Notes: a model not told the origin generated them from the letters alone. A DNA stretch of 64,000 bases from Bacteroidales bacterium UBA3844 (GCA_002392915.1 DGHQ01000060.1:1-64000), one strand, 5' to 3'. Positions 52,495 through 61,772 are shown, counted from the first letter of the stretch. A program made the numbers and translations.

Positions 52495-53949
52495 TTATGA
52501 ATTGCGAATTGTATCTATTATCGCCAACACATGTTTCCATGTCATCTCCACAGTTGGGATCGACACTTTTTCCGCTGGAGAATGGTTGCCAATAATAGTT
52601 GGTCCGATAGAAATCATATCCAACTTTGGATATTTCTCTATAATTAGTCCGCACTCCAGACCTGCGTGGATTGCGCCGACATTCGGAGTGACATTGAATA
52701 GTTTCTTATATGTGTCGACGGCAATGTTCTTGATTTTTGAGTTGACATTAGGTTTCCAGCCCGGATAACCCTCATCCGACTCCACTGAAGATGCTCCGTT
52801 GGTAGCGAACGCATCGTATACCATCTTTCTGATTTTTTCCTTCTCTTCCGTGACACTGCTTCTTTGGCTTGTCTCGAAGACAATATCATTACCAATCATC
52901 TTCACTGAAGCCAAATTTGTGCTTGTCTCCACCAATCCAGGAATATCCTCGCTCATCTTCAGCACTCCGTGTGGGCAAGCCAATATAGCCTTAATCAATG
53001 ATTTAGATGTTGACGGAGCGAACACCTTCTCCGCTTTATCTGTGGTAGACAAGTCAATTTCAAGAGTTTCGCCAATAAGTTCATTCTGCTTTTCTGCGAT
53101 ATACATATTAGTAATCACACGAGCAGTCTCCTTTATTTTAAACTCAACACCAATGGTTGCGGACGCCTCTCTTGGAATAGCGTTGTGAAGATTTCCACCG
53201 TCGATAGAGGCAATCACAACGTCGCCCTCAGCAGAGATCCTGTTTATCAATTCAGCAAGGATCTTGATCGCATTTCCACGATTCTTGTCAATATCCACAC
53301 CGGAATGTCCACCGATCAAGCCACTCACCTTAATGGTCATGAACAGATAATCCTTGTCTGGTTTCTGCAAATTCTGACTATATTTGGCTACTGTGTTCAC
53401 ACCACCTGCGCAACCGATGCAGAACTCACCCTGGTCTTCCGAATCAAGGTTGACGAGCATCGTCGACTTAATCCAATCCTCCTTCAAGACATGAGCTCCA
53501 AGCAGACCGACCTCTTCGTCTACAGTGAACAGACACTCGATAGGTCCGTGCTTAAAAGAGTCATCAGCAAGGATAGCCATCTGATAAGCCACACCGATAC
53601 CGTCGTCAGCGCCAAGAGTCGTGCCCTTAGCCTTCACCCATTCACCATCGATATAAGGTTGAATTCCGTCGTTGTCAAAATCAAAAGCGACGTCGGAATT
53701 TTTCTCGCACACCATATCTATATGCGACTGGAAAAGCAAGCTCTCACACTTTTCGCATCCAGCCGACGCAGGTTTACGAATAAGCACATTGCCATACTCA
53801 TCCACCAAAGTCTCAAGACCAAGTTTTTTTCCAAACTCCTGAAGGTGCTTGCTCAACTTCGCCTCCTTATGAGAAGGATGCGGAATGGAGCAAATCTCAT
53901 CGAAATATTTCCAAACCGCCTTCGGATTAAGATTAGATATTTCGCTCAT
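52495..53949 (-). CDS. pepD: Aminoacyl-histidine dipeptidase (M20 family)
   Basis: A 484-residue metallodipeptidase that cleaves Xaa-His and other dipeptides. Metal-ligand motifs of the M20 family are visible: LFQSHIDMVCEKN (His and Asp), GTTLGADDGIG (bridging Asp), and FTVDEEVGLLGA (catalytic Glu). A dimerisation domain follows (about 200-380). The length matches PepD. The OmpH-like lipoprotein gene ends 9 bp upstream, so the two may be cotranscribed. Confidence 0.94.
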   Translation of the reverse strand: MSEISNLNPKAVWKYFDEICSIPHPSHKEAKLSKHLQEFGKKLGLETLVDEYGNVLIRKPASAGCEKCESLLFQSHIDMVCEKNSDVAFDFDNDGIQPYIDGEWVKAKGTTLGADDGIGVAYQMAILADDSFKHGPIECLFTVDEEVGLLGAHVLKEDWIKSTMLVNLDSEDQGEFCIGCAGGVNTVAKYSQNLQKPDKDYLFMTIKVSGLIGGHSGVDIDKNRGNAIKILAELINRISAEGDVVIASIDGGNLHNAIPREASATIGVEFKIKETARVITNMYIAEKQNELIGETLEIDLSTTDKAEKVFAPSTSKSLIKAILACPHGVLKMSEDIPGLVETSTNLASVKMIGNDIVFETSQRSSVTEEKEKIRKMVYDAFATNGASSVESDEGYPGWKPNVNSKIKNIAVDTYKKLFNVTPNVGAIHAGLECGLIIEKYPKLDMISIGPTIIGNHSPAEKVSIPTVEMTWKHVLAIIDTIRNS

Positions 53950-53958
53950 TTTATTCTC

Positions 53959-54630
53959 TTATTTTTTCTGATATCGAGCATTCAAATCGTTAGTCACGAT
54001 CTTAGTGATATTAAGGGAAGAATCGCCCCAGATCACATTGTCGCGGCCATTGTTGCTCAAAATCAATCTATATCTGTTTTCCTTCTGATACTGTTTAAGC
54101 ACAGAATCCAAGCTGTCGCGAAGACGCTTGTTCATCTTTTCCTGTTCGTCAAGCATCTCATTAGTCAGTTTCTGGTTGAGAGCCTGAAGATCCTGATCCT
54201 GCTTCATAAGTTCCTGCTCTCTCTTCATGAATTTCTGCTGAGCCTCCTGGATAGACGCCTGAGTCAGGAATTTACCATTCTGGTAGTCCTGCTGGAATTG
54301 AGCAGCCTCCTTTTGGTACTGGGCCATATCCTGCTGAAGTTTAGTCTGCTTGTTCTGCAAAGAGTTAGCGCTCTTCTCCTGCTTGCTTTTAAGTTGAGCA
54401 GTAAGTTCCTTAGCCAAGGTATAGTTTTGGAGCACCGTGTCGACATCCATATATACGACCTCCAAAGTGTGAGAAGGAGCGACGGAAGGGACCGCTTCAA
54501 CAGCCTCAACAGCAGTAGAATCATTAGACACGTCAGAAGCCGACTTATTGTCAGCAGACTTATTACAAGAGCAAAGGAATGCCATGCTTGCTATCACAGA
54601 AGATACCAATACAGGTTTTAAGAATTTCAT
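53959..54630 (-). CDS. OmpH/Skp-family lipoprotein
   Basis: A 223-residue exported coiled-coil chaperone-like protein. The signal ends in a lipobox (SMAFLCSCNK), so it is probably membrane-anchored. After a Ser/Asp-rich spacer comes the OmpH/Skp core: VVYMDVDTVLQNYTLAKEL, a long Gln/Lys-rich coiled coil (70-160) and the closing YRLILSNNGRDNVIWGDSS strand. I start at 54630; the ATG at 54735 would add a region that overlaps the promoter. Family members hold unfolded outer-membrane proteins in the periplasm. Confidence 0.86.
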   Translation of the reverse strand: MKFLKPVLVSSVIASMAFLCSCNKSADNKSASDVSNDSTAVEAVEAVPSVAPSHTLEVVYMDVDTVLQNYTLAKELTAQLKSKQEKSANSLQNKQTKLQQDMAQYQKEAAQFQQDYQNGKFLTQASIQEAQQKFMKREQELMKQDQDLQALNQKLTNEMLDEQEKMNKRLRDSLDSVLKQYQKENRYRLILSNNGRDNVIWGDSSLNITKIVTNDLNARYQKK

Positions 54631-54659
54631 TTTAAATACGTATTTTAATAATTTGCTTT

Positions 54660-54667
54660 CAAAGGTA
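54660..54667 (-). promoter_or_regulatory. -7 element (TACCTTTG) deciding the OmpH-like start
   Basis: TACCTTTG on the minus strand lies 29 bp before the ATG at 54630, which fits a short leader and rules out the distal ATG at 54735. No -33 element is clear. Confidence 0.5.
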
Positions 54668-54972
54668 TAAAAAATAGGGGAAAAGAACAGAAAATGCAGG
54701 TTATAAATTTTTGGGAGGAAAAAAATGAGAGACAAATAACAAATTATATTACCAAACGGGACATAAATTCAAGTTATTATTCATAAATTTGTACGACATT
54801 GATATTAATTGAAATATAGATACTAGCCATAATGTTATAAGCGTTAGATCTTCAAATTATTTAAATACAATGATGGGGTGTTAATAATATATGGTTATTA
54901 TAAAAGACTAGGCAAAAGATGACAGCCCCCTATTCCTCGTCCACTTAATCAGTCTAAATCTTATAAATACAA
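54668..54972. other. AT-rich spacer before the nuclease-like gene
   Basis: About 300 bp between divergent genes. A TAAATTTG (54784-54791) on the plus strand matches the -7 element but is 180 bp from the next start. Otherwise I see nothing structured. Confidence 0.4.
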
Positions 54973-56937
54973 ATGAGAGAATTCTTTAAGACATACAAAG
55001 AATATGTTGTAAAACAAAAGTGCAAGTCTGAATTTAAACCAACATCAGAAAATTTTGACAAAAAAAAGCTTTTTGATGCTTATACAAATGTGAAAACGTC
55101 ACATCAGATGACTGATGCAGATATTTCTGCTATAAATAATTTTATCACCATATCACAGTATCTTCATGATTTATATAAAGAATTATATCAACGATTAGAT
55201 GACGACCTAAATCATTTAAATCTGAAGGGAATAAAAGTGGCTGAATATATTGTGGCTGCTCTAAATAGAGAATATAAGGTTATTTCTGATAAGCATAATA
55301 GAGCTATGCGTAAAGCGACAAAAGGTATTTATTACGCATCTGATCTGTTAAACTTCAAGATACAATCACCCAATCCTAATATTGGTATGATTGATGCTCG
55401 TGCAGCATTGGAAAGTCAAACGGATTCTGCAGGATTGTTGTTAAATAATTTGCGACATCATTTAGATAAACAATTTAGCACAGACGATGTTAATCCTAAC
55501 GAATTTGCAGGGAGATTACAAGATATGATGAACTGTGCAAATGTAACCGTGGTTATCAAACATTCATATGACGATATATTGTATAACAACGGTTTTGTGC
55601 TGATTGATAAGAAAAATCATCAAGTAACTTTCGACTATGAAAGTCGCAATAACCTTCTATTATTATTTGCGGGAAATATGATGTTTTACGAAAGACGTCT
55701 CTTTATGCTGGAACAGCAAAAAGAAAAACGTTTGCAACATCATGTTAGCAATAGAAAAATCAAAAAGGTACATGTTAATGACAGTTATATAAAACTTGAG
55801 TTTGGTCAAAAAGAACCCAAAGAACATAAGGCTATTGTCGACGACTTGCAAGCAGCAGTTGATTCGTATTACGAATTTCTAGATGGAAATCTTGTACTGC
55901 CTAATTTCAACAATACGACTATTGATGAAGCAATTTCTGTATGGGGAACGTTACAATATATAGCCTATCATATAAAAAACAATGTCAACTTTAACGTTTC
56001 TTTAATCAAACGTGAAGACTTTAAAATAGTTCCGACTAAAATATCGAAAGCAGATTTGGAGAGTTATGTAGTAAAATTAACGAACATTCGAGCAGATAAA
56101 GTGAAAGTTGTTCTTGAAGCGTTAGAAGCAAATTGGACAAAATACAATGATATATGGTCAGCTATGTTATATTCCGTTGGAGACGATTATCTTCTACCAT
56201 TTTATCCTTTGATAAACTCTTCTCCTTTTAATGTAATAGACAGTTTACTCTTAAAAGGAGGCATCAGTCTTGAAGATAGAGGAACAAAATTTGAACAGTA
56301 TCTATATAATTTCTTAACAACAAATAAGACTTCTTATCCTATAACATGTATGCCAACACGTAAATATGGCGTTCAAGGAGATTCTGAAGAAATTGATGTT
56401 TTGATTGGAATGAAAGATGCTATTCTTGTTGCCGATGCTAAGTGTATTCATTACTCGATGGAACCAATGAATTATGCAGATGCATGGAATCGCTTAAAAG
56501 AAGGATGTAATCAAGCTATACGAAAAGCAGAATTTGTGAAGACACATCCTCAGTATTTTACAGAATTAGGCAATTACGAAAATAAAAAAATTATTACGTT
56601 TGTTGTCACAAATTATCCTACTTTTACAGGATTCTCACACAATAATGTGTATGTGATCGATTCGCATAGTCTACTAGCATATTTGAAAGGAGGCGTCATG
56701 ACAATACGAGAACTTGGGCAGGATGGTAATCATATTCTTGCTGCAAATAAACTATATCATAACGAGTCTCAATACTGCAATAATTTCGAATCTTTCTTAA
56801 AGGATAATCCTATAAAAAATGAATTTAAGAAAAGATTATACATTCATGATTTACCACTTATGACAAATGAGACTTGGAAGGTAATTGCAAAATGTGCACA
56901 ACTTAATACAGATCCTCAATTTGACATATCTAACTGA
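54973..56937 (+). CDS. PD-(D/E)XK-like nuclease-domain protein
   Basis: A 654-residue soluble protein. The first about 430 residues are helical and unfamiliar. From about residue 435 a restriction-endonuclease-like fold is suggested: GTKFEQYLYNFLTT (helix with a conserved Glu), then EEIDVLIGMKDAILVADAKC, where Asp (about 474) and DAK (about 487-489) fit D-X(n)-(D/E)XK. The gene is AT-richer than its neighbours and sits convergent to the RloA-RloB pair. A nuclease acting in defence is plausible but not established; it could equally be a DUF-type binding protein. Confidence 0.65.
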   Translation: MREFFKTYKEYVVKQKCKSEFKPTSENFDKKKLFDAYTNVKTSHQMTDADISAINNFITISQYLHDLYKELYQRLDDDLNHLNLKGIKVAEYIVAALNREYKVISDKHNRAMRKATKGIYYASDLLNFKIQSPNPNIGMIDARAALESQTDSAGLLLNNLRHHLDKQFSTDDVNPNEFAGRLQDMMNCANVTVVIKHSYDDILYNNGFVLIDKKNHQVTFDYESRNNLLLLFAGNMMFYERRLFMLEQQKEKRLQHHVSNRKIKKVHVNDSYIKLEFGQKEPKEHKAIVDDLQAAVDSYYEFLDGNLVLPNFNNTTIDEAISVWGTLQYIAYHIKNNVNFNVSLIKREDFKIVPTKISKADLESYVVKLTNIRADKVKVVLEALEANWTKYNDIWSAMLYSVGDDYLLPFYPLINSSPFNVIDSLLLKGGISLEDRGTKFEQYLYNFLTTNKTSYPITCMPTRKYGVQGDSEEIDVLIGMKDAILVADAKCIHYSMEPMNYADAWNRLKEGCNQAIRKAEFVKTHPQYFTELGNYENKKIITFVVTNYPTFTGFSHNNVYVIDSHSLLAYLKGGVMTIRELGQDGNHILAANKLYHNESQYCNNFESFLKDNPIKNEFKKRLYIHDLPLMTNETWKVIAKCAQLNTDPQFDISN

Positions 56938-57298
56938 AAAAACATATAAAAAACACAATTTGGACTTAAAAAATCTAAGGCAAGAGTTTTGACAAGATGA
57001 AATACATTCAAAAGATTCTTTTAGATTATTGTGCATAATAATTTGGGTGTATGAACAAAGCATGATATTAATTCAAATGCTTTTCAACAAACACAATACC
57101 TTCCTATGGACAATAACATTATATAATTATATACTATACACGTCCTCAAAAATCATATAAAGCCTTTATTTTGTCAATGTGAACCCAATCAAACTCAACA
57201 CACACCACCTATCGACGTTCAAACTATTAAAACACATACATAATACACTATATCAATTAAATTATCGAGAGTTGATTCAAAATTGTAAAGCAATTCTA
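56938..57298. other. AT-rich gap between convergent genes
   Basis: 361 bp between the nuclease-like gene and rloB. A weak hairpin AAAAGATTCTTTT lies near 57012. No gene, RNA or repeat that I can recognise; composition is like the nuclease-like gene, suggesting it arrived with it. Confidence 0.4.
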
Positions 57299-57907
57299 TT
57301 ATGACAATTTATTTAGCTTCTCCATCAACCTTCCTATCTCCGAGAAAGTATAATCTCTTCCGTCGTTATTTTTCTCATCCATCGACCGATTGGCATTGTC
57401 AATAGCCTTTTCAAGGCTTCCGCCATTTCGTTCAAAATAACCGTGAAGTCCTTTTGTCTTGATGAAGAACTCTGCGGTCTTCCTATACTCGACACATTGG
57501 TTGAGGTCTTTAAGCAATGGTTCCTGCTCGTCGTATGGACGTGAGGTGTAACGGAAATAATAAAGAAAGAACAGTTCTGTGCAACGATGAGTTTCAAAGA
57601 ACTCTACACTGCAATAGATGCCTTTCTTGGGTTTGTTGATAGGCTCCGCATATTTCGCCTTCATCTTTTGATATTGCGAACTCTCTGGCTCTAAATCCTT
57701 CGTGTCCATGTCGATGATGCAAAAGATATGGCTGTAACCCATTTCTACACCCTCCTCTATCTTCTTTTCCAATTCCTTCAGATTGGTATGTTTGGGATAG
57801 TCTGGCTTGATGGTTATATGCTTGAACATATCGCATAAAGACTTGAAATAGAAAAATTCCGTCGGCCCTTCACCCAAAATCAATGCTGTCTGACGAAGTT
57901 TTCCCAT
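57299..57907 (-). CDS. RloB-family TOPRIM-like protein (AbiLii-like)
   Basis: A 202-residue protein of the RloB family. Motifs typical of its TOPRIM-like fold are the early ALILGEGPTEFFYFKSL (Glu) and HIFCIIDMDTKDLEP (DxD near residue 66). It is a partner of an ATPase: its gene begins one base after the rloA stop, so they are translationally coupled. The pair corresponds to RloA/RloB and the AbiL abortive-infection type of phage defence, in which an ATPase senses infection and the TOPRIM nuclease cuts. Activity against phage here is inference. Confidence 0.85.
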   Translation of the reverse strand: MGKLRQTALILGEGPTEFFYFKSLCDMFKHITIKPDYPKHTNLKELEKKIEEGVEMGYSHIFCIIDMDTKDLEPESSQYQKMKAKYAEPINKPKKGIYCSVEFFETHRCTELFFLYYFRYTSRPYDEQEPLLKDLNQCVEYRKTAEFFIKTKGLHGYFERNGGSLEKAIDNANRSMDEKNNDGRDYTFSEIGRLMEKLNKLS

Positions 57908-57908
57908 A

Positions 57909-59189
57909 TCAGTCCTCCAAATTTATAAAGATGCTACCTAGTTCTGGTTTCGCGCCCAATCTGCCTATACGGTAAGAATTATATAAAGACAGATTTTTGT
58001 GCAAGCCGAATGAATCGCCTCTAGAATATTCTGATGACGCTGTCTCTCTGTTCTTCTCCACAAACCATACCACGCCTCTGTTTTCATTAATCAAATCCTG
58101 GGAAAGCAGCGTCGTCTCCTGACTCGTGATAATCAACTGCGACTTGTCGGAATTGAAAATGAAGACATTGAGATAGTAGTACAACAGATCATTGTGAAGA
58201 TCCTCACCAAGTTCATCCAGATAATATACGTGCGAGCCTGTTATCAAATCGTATAAAGCATCCAATATTTTAATATATTTTATGGTGCCTTTTGACTGCC
58301 ACTTGAGCGGAATTTCAAAATCATTATCATCAGAATGGTTGACAAATACCACAGACTCATTTACCGGCATCAGAATAGACTCCTTCATTCTTTCAGGCAA
58401 ATCTCCATTCTGTATCATTTCCCTCACTTCGGTTGGAATGACACGGTCCTCTATAGTCGGGCGAAATCCCAATATGTTCAAATCTGCTTTCTGAAGCATT
58501 GTGTTATAGAACTTGCACTTCTTCGGGTTGCTGTGAGCCTCCTTTAGAATTTCTACAACACCTTTTTCTTCATCACCATCCACGTCATGGTAATTCTCAA
58601 TAATCCAGCTATGAAGCTCGTTGAATGGCAATATGTCTTCTTTCAATGCAGCTTTCCTGCAAACGGATAAAACGCTATGATTGTTCAGCGTATTTTCACG
58701 AATACTCTCTTGTGTCCTGATTTGCAGTTTCAGACTAGGTCCAAACTTGATGTCTGCCTGGACATTGTCGCCAACAAACGTACGCTCATAAAACAATGAT
58801 TTTGACTTGTTGGGATAATAATACAACTCCTCATTCAATATATACTTATCATTGAATTTCACGTCATAGTCGTATCGAATACCATTGGCATAGAAAGAGA
58901 CGTGCATTTCCGTCGGCTCGTCCTTTGTCAATACAAAAGGAATCCATCCATTGATTCCTTTCGTCGCATCGGATTTCGGAAGTATCAAAAGTCGGAACAC
59001 CTCATTCAAGGCTATCAACATATTTGATTTTCCCGACGCATTAGAACCATATAGAATTCCCAACTTATACAAGAAAACACCTTCAATAACTTCAGAGATC
59101 AGTTCAGATGCAGGACCTTTTGCCAAAAAGTTCAATTCCTGCTTATCTCGTATAGAAAGATAGTTTTTCACCCAAAAATCTCGTATCAT
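57909..59189 (-). CDS. RloA-type AAA ATPase (AbiLi-like)
   Basis: A 426-residue ABC/SMC-like AAA_15 ATPase. The Walker A is LYGSNASGKSNML (near residue 48). The C-terminal part contains HVYYLDELGEDLHNDLLYY, a Walker B-like segment, and QLIITSQETTLLSQDL, the H-loop-like region. It lacks a C-terminal TOPRIM domain, which is supplied separately by the adjacent RloB-type gene; together they mimic OLD-family nucleases. RloA is known from restriction-modification loci, but no R-M genes lie nearby. Confidence 0.87.
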   Translation of the reverse strand: MIRDFWVKNYLSIRDKQELNFLAKGPASELISEVIEGVFLYKLGILYGSNASGKSNMLIALNEVFRLLILPKSDATKGINGWIPFVLTKDEPTEMHVSFYANGIRYDYDVKFNDKYILNEELYYYPNKSKSLFYERTFVGDNVQADIKFGPSLKLQIRTQESIRENTLNNHSVLSVCRKAALKEDILPFNELHSWIIENYHDVDGDEEKGVVEILKEAHSNPKKCKFYNTMLQKADLNILGFRPTIEDRVIPTEVREMIQNGDLPERMKESILMPVNESVVFVNHSDDNDFEIPLKWQSKGTIKYIKILDALYDLITGSHVYYLDELGEDLHNDLLYYYLNVFIFNSDKSQLIITSQETTLLSQDLINENRGVVWFVEKNRETASSEYSRGDSFGLHKNLSLYNSYRIGRLGAKPELGSIFINLED

Positions 59190-59300
59190 AGAAAAATATA
59201 TTTAATCAAAATTCGTAATAATACTACGAAATTACGAAATATTTCATTCGCATCACGACATAACACAGCTTTTTTTGTAACTAAATTACATTTTTCGTCT

Positions 59301-59490
59301 TTTTTCCTCAAAAAAAGTCGAAGACTTTCTCTGAAAAACTCTATCCTCTGTGGTTTTTGTTTTATATGTGCTCGCCTTCGGCTCGCACGTGGGGAGAGGG
59401 TTAAGGCGTTCCGCCCTTAACAATCCTCAAATTAAGCCACAGAACAAGCTCAGTTTTTTGCAATATCAATCATAAACTAACATAAAGCAC
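59301..59490 (+). repeat. MITE-like repeat, copy 1
   Basis: The stretch from TTTTTCCTCAAAAAAAGTCG through GTGCTCGCCTTCGGCTCGCAC and GTTAAGGCGTTCCGCCCTTA to ACAATCCTC is repeated 264 bp downstream. A remnant of the shared right end, AATCATAAACTAA, lies at about 59468-59480. The left end is not clear. It has no coding capacity. Together with copy 2 it fills the 572-bp gap between rloA and the YD-like gene; 59190-59300 shows nothing else. Confidence 0.75.
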
Positions 59491-59530
59491 TCTTTTTTAA
59501 CGGAATATTCCACAAAACTCTACTATTTTT

Positions 59531-59723
59531 GGCTCTGTCTTAGTTTATGACTGATTTTTCGCCTCTTTTCCTCAAAAAAAGTCGAAGACTTTCTCTGAAA
59601 AACTCTATCCTCTGTGTTTTTTGTTTTATATGTGCTCGCCTACGGCTCGCACGTGGGGAGAGGGTTAGGGCGTTCAGCCCTTAACAATCCTCGTAAAAAT
59701 CAGCCATAAACTAGGACAGAGCC
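59531..59723 (+). repeat. MITE-like repeat, copy 2, with about 29-bp terminal inverted repeats
   Basis: The left end GGCTCTGTCTTAGTTTATGA (59531-59559) is the reverse complement of the right end ATAAACTAGGACAGAGCC (59695-59723) with about two mismatches over 29 bp. The interior (59561-59694) matches copy 1 almost base for base. The size, TIRs and absence of genes suggest a miniature inverted-repeat element. No clear target-site duplication is seen. Confidence 0.78.
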
Positions 59724-59761
59724 TTTAAATTTCAGCAACAAAGAAAGTTAGACATTACAAC

Positions 59762-61369
59762 CTACTCGTCATAGTAGGTGTATGTTGTCATTTGAATATT
59801 TATCGGATTTTTGTACACTTTAGTCGATTTTCCTGATCTTACAGTGGTTTGGACTCCATTTGATGTACGTACTTCTTCGATCTCATTACCCACCTTATCA
59901 TATTTAGTCAACGTGTAATAACGATCACTTTCTACACATTTGGATTCTACCAAATGATTGTCGGCATCATAATGATTCGTTTTTTGATAAACCATTTTAT
60001 CTCCATACCAATGTGTTTCCGATACGAGATTGTGATGCTCATTATATTGATAATCTATTCTGGTCGCCCATATATATCTGTCATTCCTGCGTGCTTTGTC
60101 ATGTACGACAGAGAGCAATTGTCCTTGTTCATTGTAGGTGTAGCGTGTGCAATTCGGCTCCGTAGAATTGTAACATGAACATTTTGTCAAAATCTTGTCG
60201 TCCTTATCAAAAGTCGAGACTGATGTTATCGTATCGATATGGAGTTTACCTTTCAGAGTATCATCTTCCACCCCATTAATTTCTGTGCTAATCAATTTAT
60301 TATCAACACGTTTTTCTTCGTAATGTGCAATGTATATAAGTGTATCATTTCTATACGTTTCCCTATTCAAAGGATCCTTCTTCCCATTTTTATATTTATC
60401 TATATAGGTGTAAGAGCCAGATGTTCTTATGCTTTCAATCATTCTATTCTTCTCATCGTATTTGTCTTTCCATTCACTAGAACGACTTCTGAAGTAGGTT
60501 TGGTTCCCATTTTTGTCGTAGCGTTTAACGTTGTCAAACTCTCCGTTTACAAATTCCTGCACTGTTTTTTCCCCATTTTTTCCATATTCATATTTCTCGA
60601 GGATTACTCTGGTGTTCTTTGAGGATGAGCAACGGTTGGTCCTCTGATGGTTTAATATATTCCCCTTTGAATCGTAGGTGTATGTGTGTTTACTACAATA
60701 TGAGGAATCAGCCAACAACCTACCTTTCGAATCATATCTATGGTAAGACGTGAGTTTTCCATTTTCATATTCCTCCGTCAGTTTTCCTCGTTTGTCGTAA
60801 ACTTTCTTTTTATGGGATATGACATTGAAGTATCTGTCCATCGAAATGATGGCTGTATCTCTTCCTTTTTTGTCGTAATAGACATATTCGTAGTTCTTTA
60901 TTTTCTTGGATTTTTCTGATTCATAGGTAATTGTTCTGTAATTTTTCCCTTTTGAATCGTATAAACCAATGCCCTTAGAACGGTGTTCTTCTAATATTTT
61001 GCCATCATTCGAATAGATTCTACGAAAATCACCTATAGGGAATCCGCCATGACCTTCAACCAATTCATATTTTCCATTGATTATTTCGTACCTCATGTAT
61101 GCAGAATTACCCGATGAGCGGTTCTCGTAATCCATTAACAAACATCCGTGATTTTTATCAAAATGGTTAAATAAAATAGACAATGTATCTATATTCTCAT
61201 TGCCGAGAGTGTCCAAATATTTGCGGATTTTTACCTCATATGCTGTTTTGACATTTCCTTTATAGTGGTATGTTCGAAAAGTTCCATTGGTCAACATACA
61301 TGATTCACAGGCAAACACGTAGGACGTTCCAAACGAGATAAGTATAAGAGTCAATAAAATGTTTTTCAT
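59762..61369 (-). CDS. Secreted protein with YD/RHS-like repeats
   Basis: A 535-residue exported protein with a signal peptide (ILLTLILISFGTSYVFA) and a Cys-pair at the mature N-terminus (CESC). The body consists of short beta-strand repeats of the YD type, such as YYDKKGRDTAII, RYDSKGRLLADS, YDSKGNILNH, KYDEKNRMIES, YNEQGQLLSVV and YDADNHLVES. Such repeats build RHS-like shells or surface spirals; no toxin domain or RHS core motif is seen. It is a single gene flanked by repeats and likely surface-exposed. Function unknown. Confidence 0.78.
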   Translation of the reverse strand: MKNILLTLILISFGTSYVFACESCMLTNGTFRTYHYKGNVKTAYEVKIRKYLDTLGNENIDTLSILFNHFDKNHGCLLMDYENRSSGNSAYMRYEIINGKYELVEGHGGFPIGDFRRIYSNDGKILEEHRSKGIGLYDSKGKNYRTITYESEKSKKIKNYEYVYYDKKGRDTAIISMDRYFNVISHKKKVYDKRGKLTEEYENGKLTSYHRYDSKGRLLADSSYCSKHTYTYDSKGNILNHQRTNRCSSSKNTRVILEKYEYGKNGEKTVQEFVNGEFDNVKRYDKNGNQTYFRSRSSEWKDKYDEKNRMIESIRTSGSYTYIDKYKNGKKDPLNRETYRNDTLIYIAHYEEKRVDNKLISTEINGVEDDTLKGKLHIDTITSVSTFDKDDKILTKCSCYNSTEPNCTRYTYNEQGQLLSVVHDKARRNDRYIWATRIDYQYNEHHNLVSETHWYGDKMVYQKTNHYDADNHLVESKCVESDRYYTLTKYDKVGNEIEEVRTSNGVQTTVRSGKSTKVYKNPINIQMTTYTYYDE

Positions 61370-61645
61370 AATAAAAAGATTGTCGTTTCACACTAATAAA
61401 ATCAAAATATATTGCATTTTTCATTAGATATCAATAAAATCAAAAATATTCTGATAACGTAGTGGAGACGTTGCGCGCAACGTCTCCACAACAACAGTGC
61501 ACAACGTCTCCACAATGATCGCAAATAACGTCTATGCTGCAGACGTTACACATTACCCTGATAGAGACGTTGTGATATCAATCCATAGAGAGACGTTGTG
61601 CAATCAATCCATAGAGGCAGAGACGTTGTGCACAACGTCTCTACA
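61370..61645. repeat. Cluster of GAGACGTTG palindromes
   Basis: Between the YD-like gene and the first sigma gene: a perfect 28-bp palindrome with half GTGGAGACGTTGCG (61462-61489), several AGAGACGTTGTG half-sites (about 61563-61597), and a perfect 24-bp palindrome with half AGAGACGTTGTG (61621-61644). The outer GAGACG/CGTCTC arms place them in the dispersed hairpin family with a different core. 61370-61461 holds AT-rich sequence only. Confidence 0.85.
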
Positions 61646-61697
61646 AATTTTTTCAAAAAAAAAATCCATTTTTCTGTATCAATTTTAATTTTTTTTA

Positions 61698-61705
61698 TAT
61701 ATTTG
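61698..61705 (+). promoter_or_regulatory. -7 element (TATATTTG) of the first sigma gene
   Basis: TATATTTG matches TAnnTTTG, giving a leader of about 95 nt before the start at 61807. The duplicated gene has ATTATTTG at the equivalent place (62467-62474 region), a degraded match. Confidence 0.5.
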
Positions 61706-61772
61706 CAACCGTGTAACAATTAAAACGAAACGCCTATAGATAGAACATATACTCTTAAATAAATATTGGTTT

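Noticed and set aside
53185..54621. A long open plus-strand frame (478 codons) opposite pepD and the OmpH-like gene
   Set aside because: It is antisense to two genes with clear families and spans their boundary. Its Leu/Ile-rich composition is just the complement of the Gln/Lys/Glu-rich coiled coil.
59190..59761. Restriction-modification genes expected beside rlo genes
   Set aside because: Only repeats are found here; no methylase, specificity or restriction subunit is in the window.
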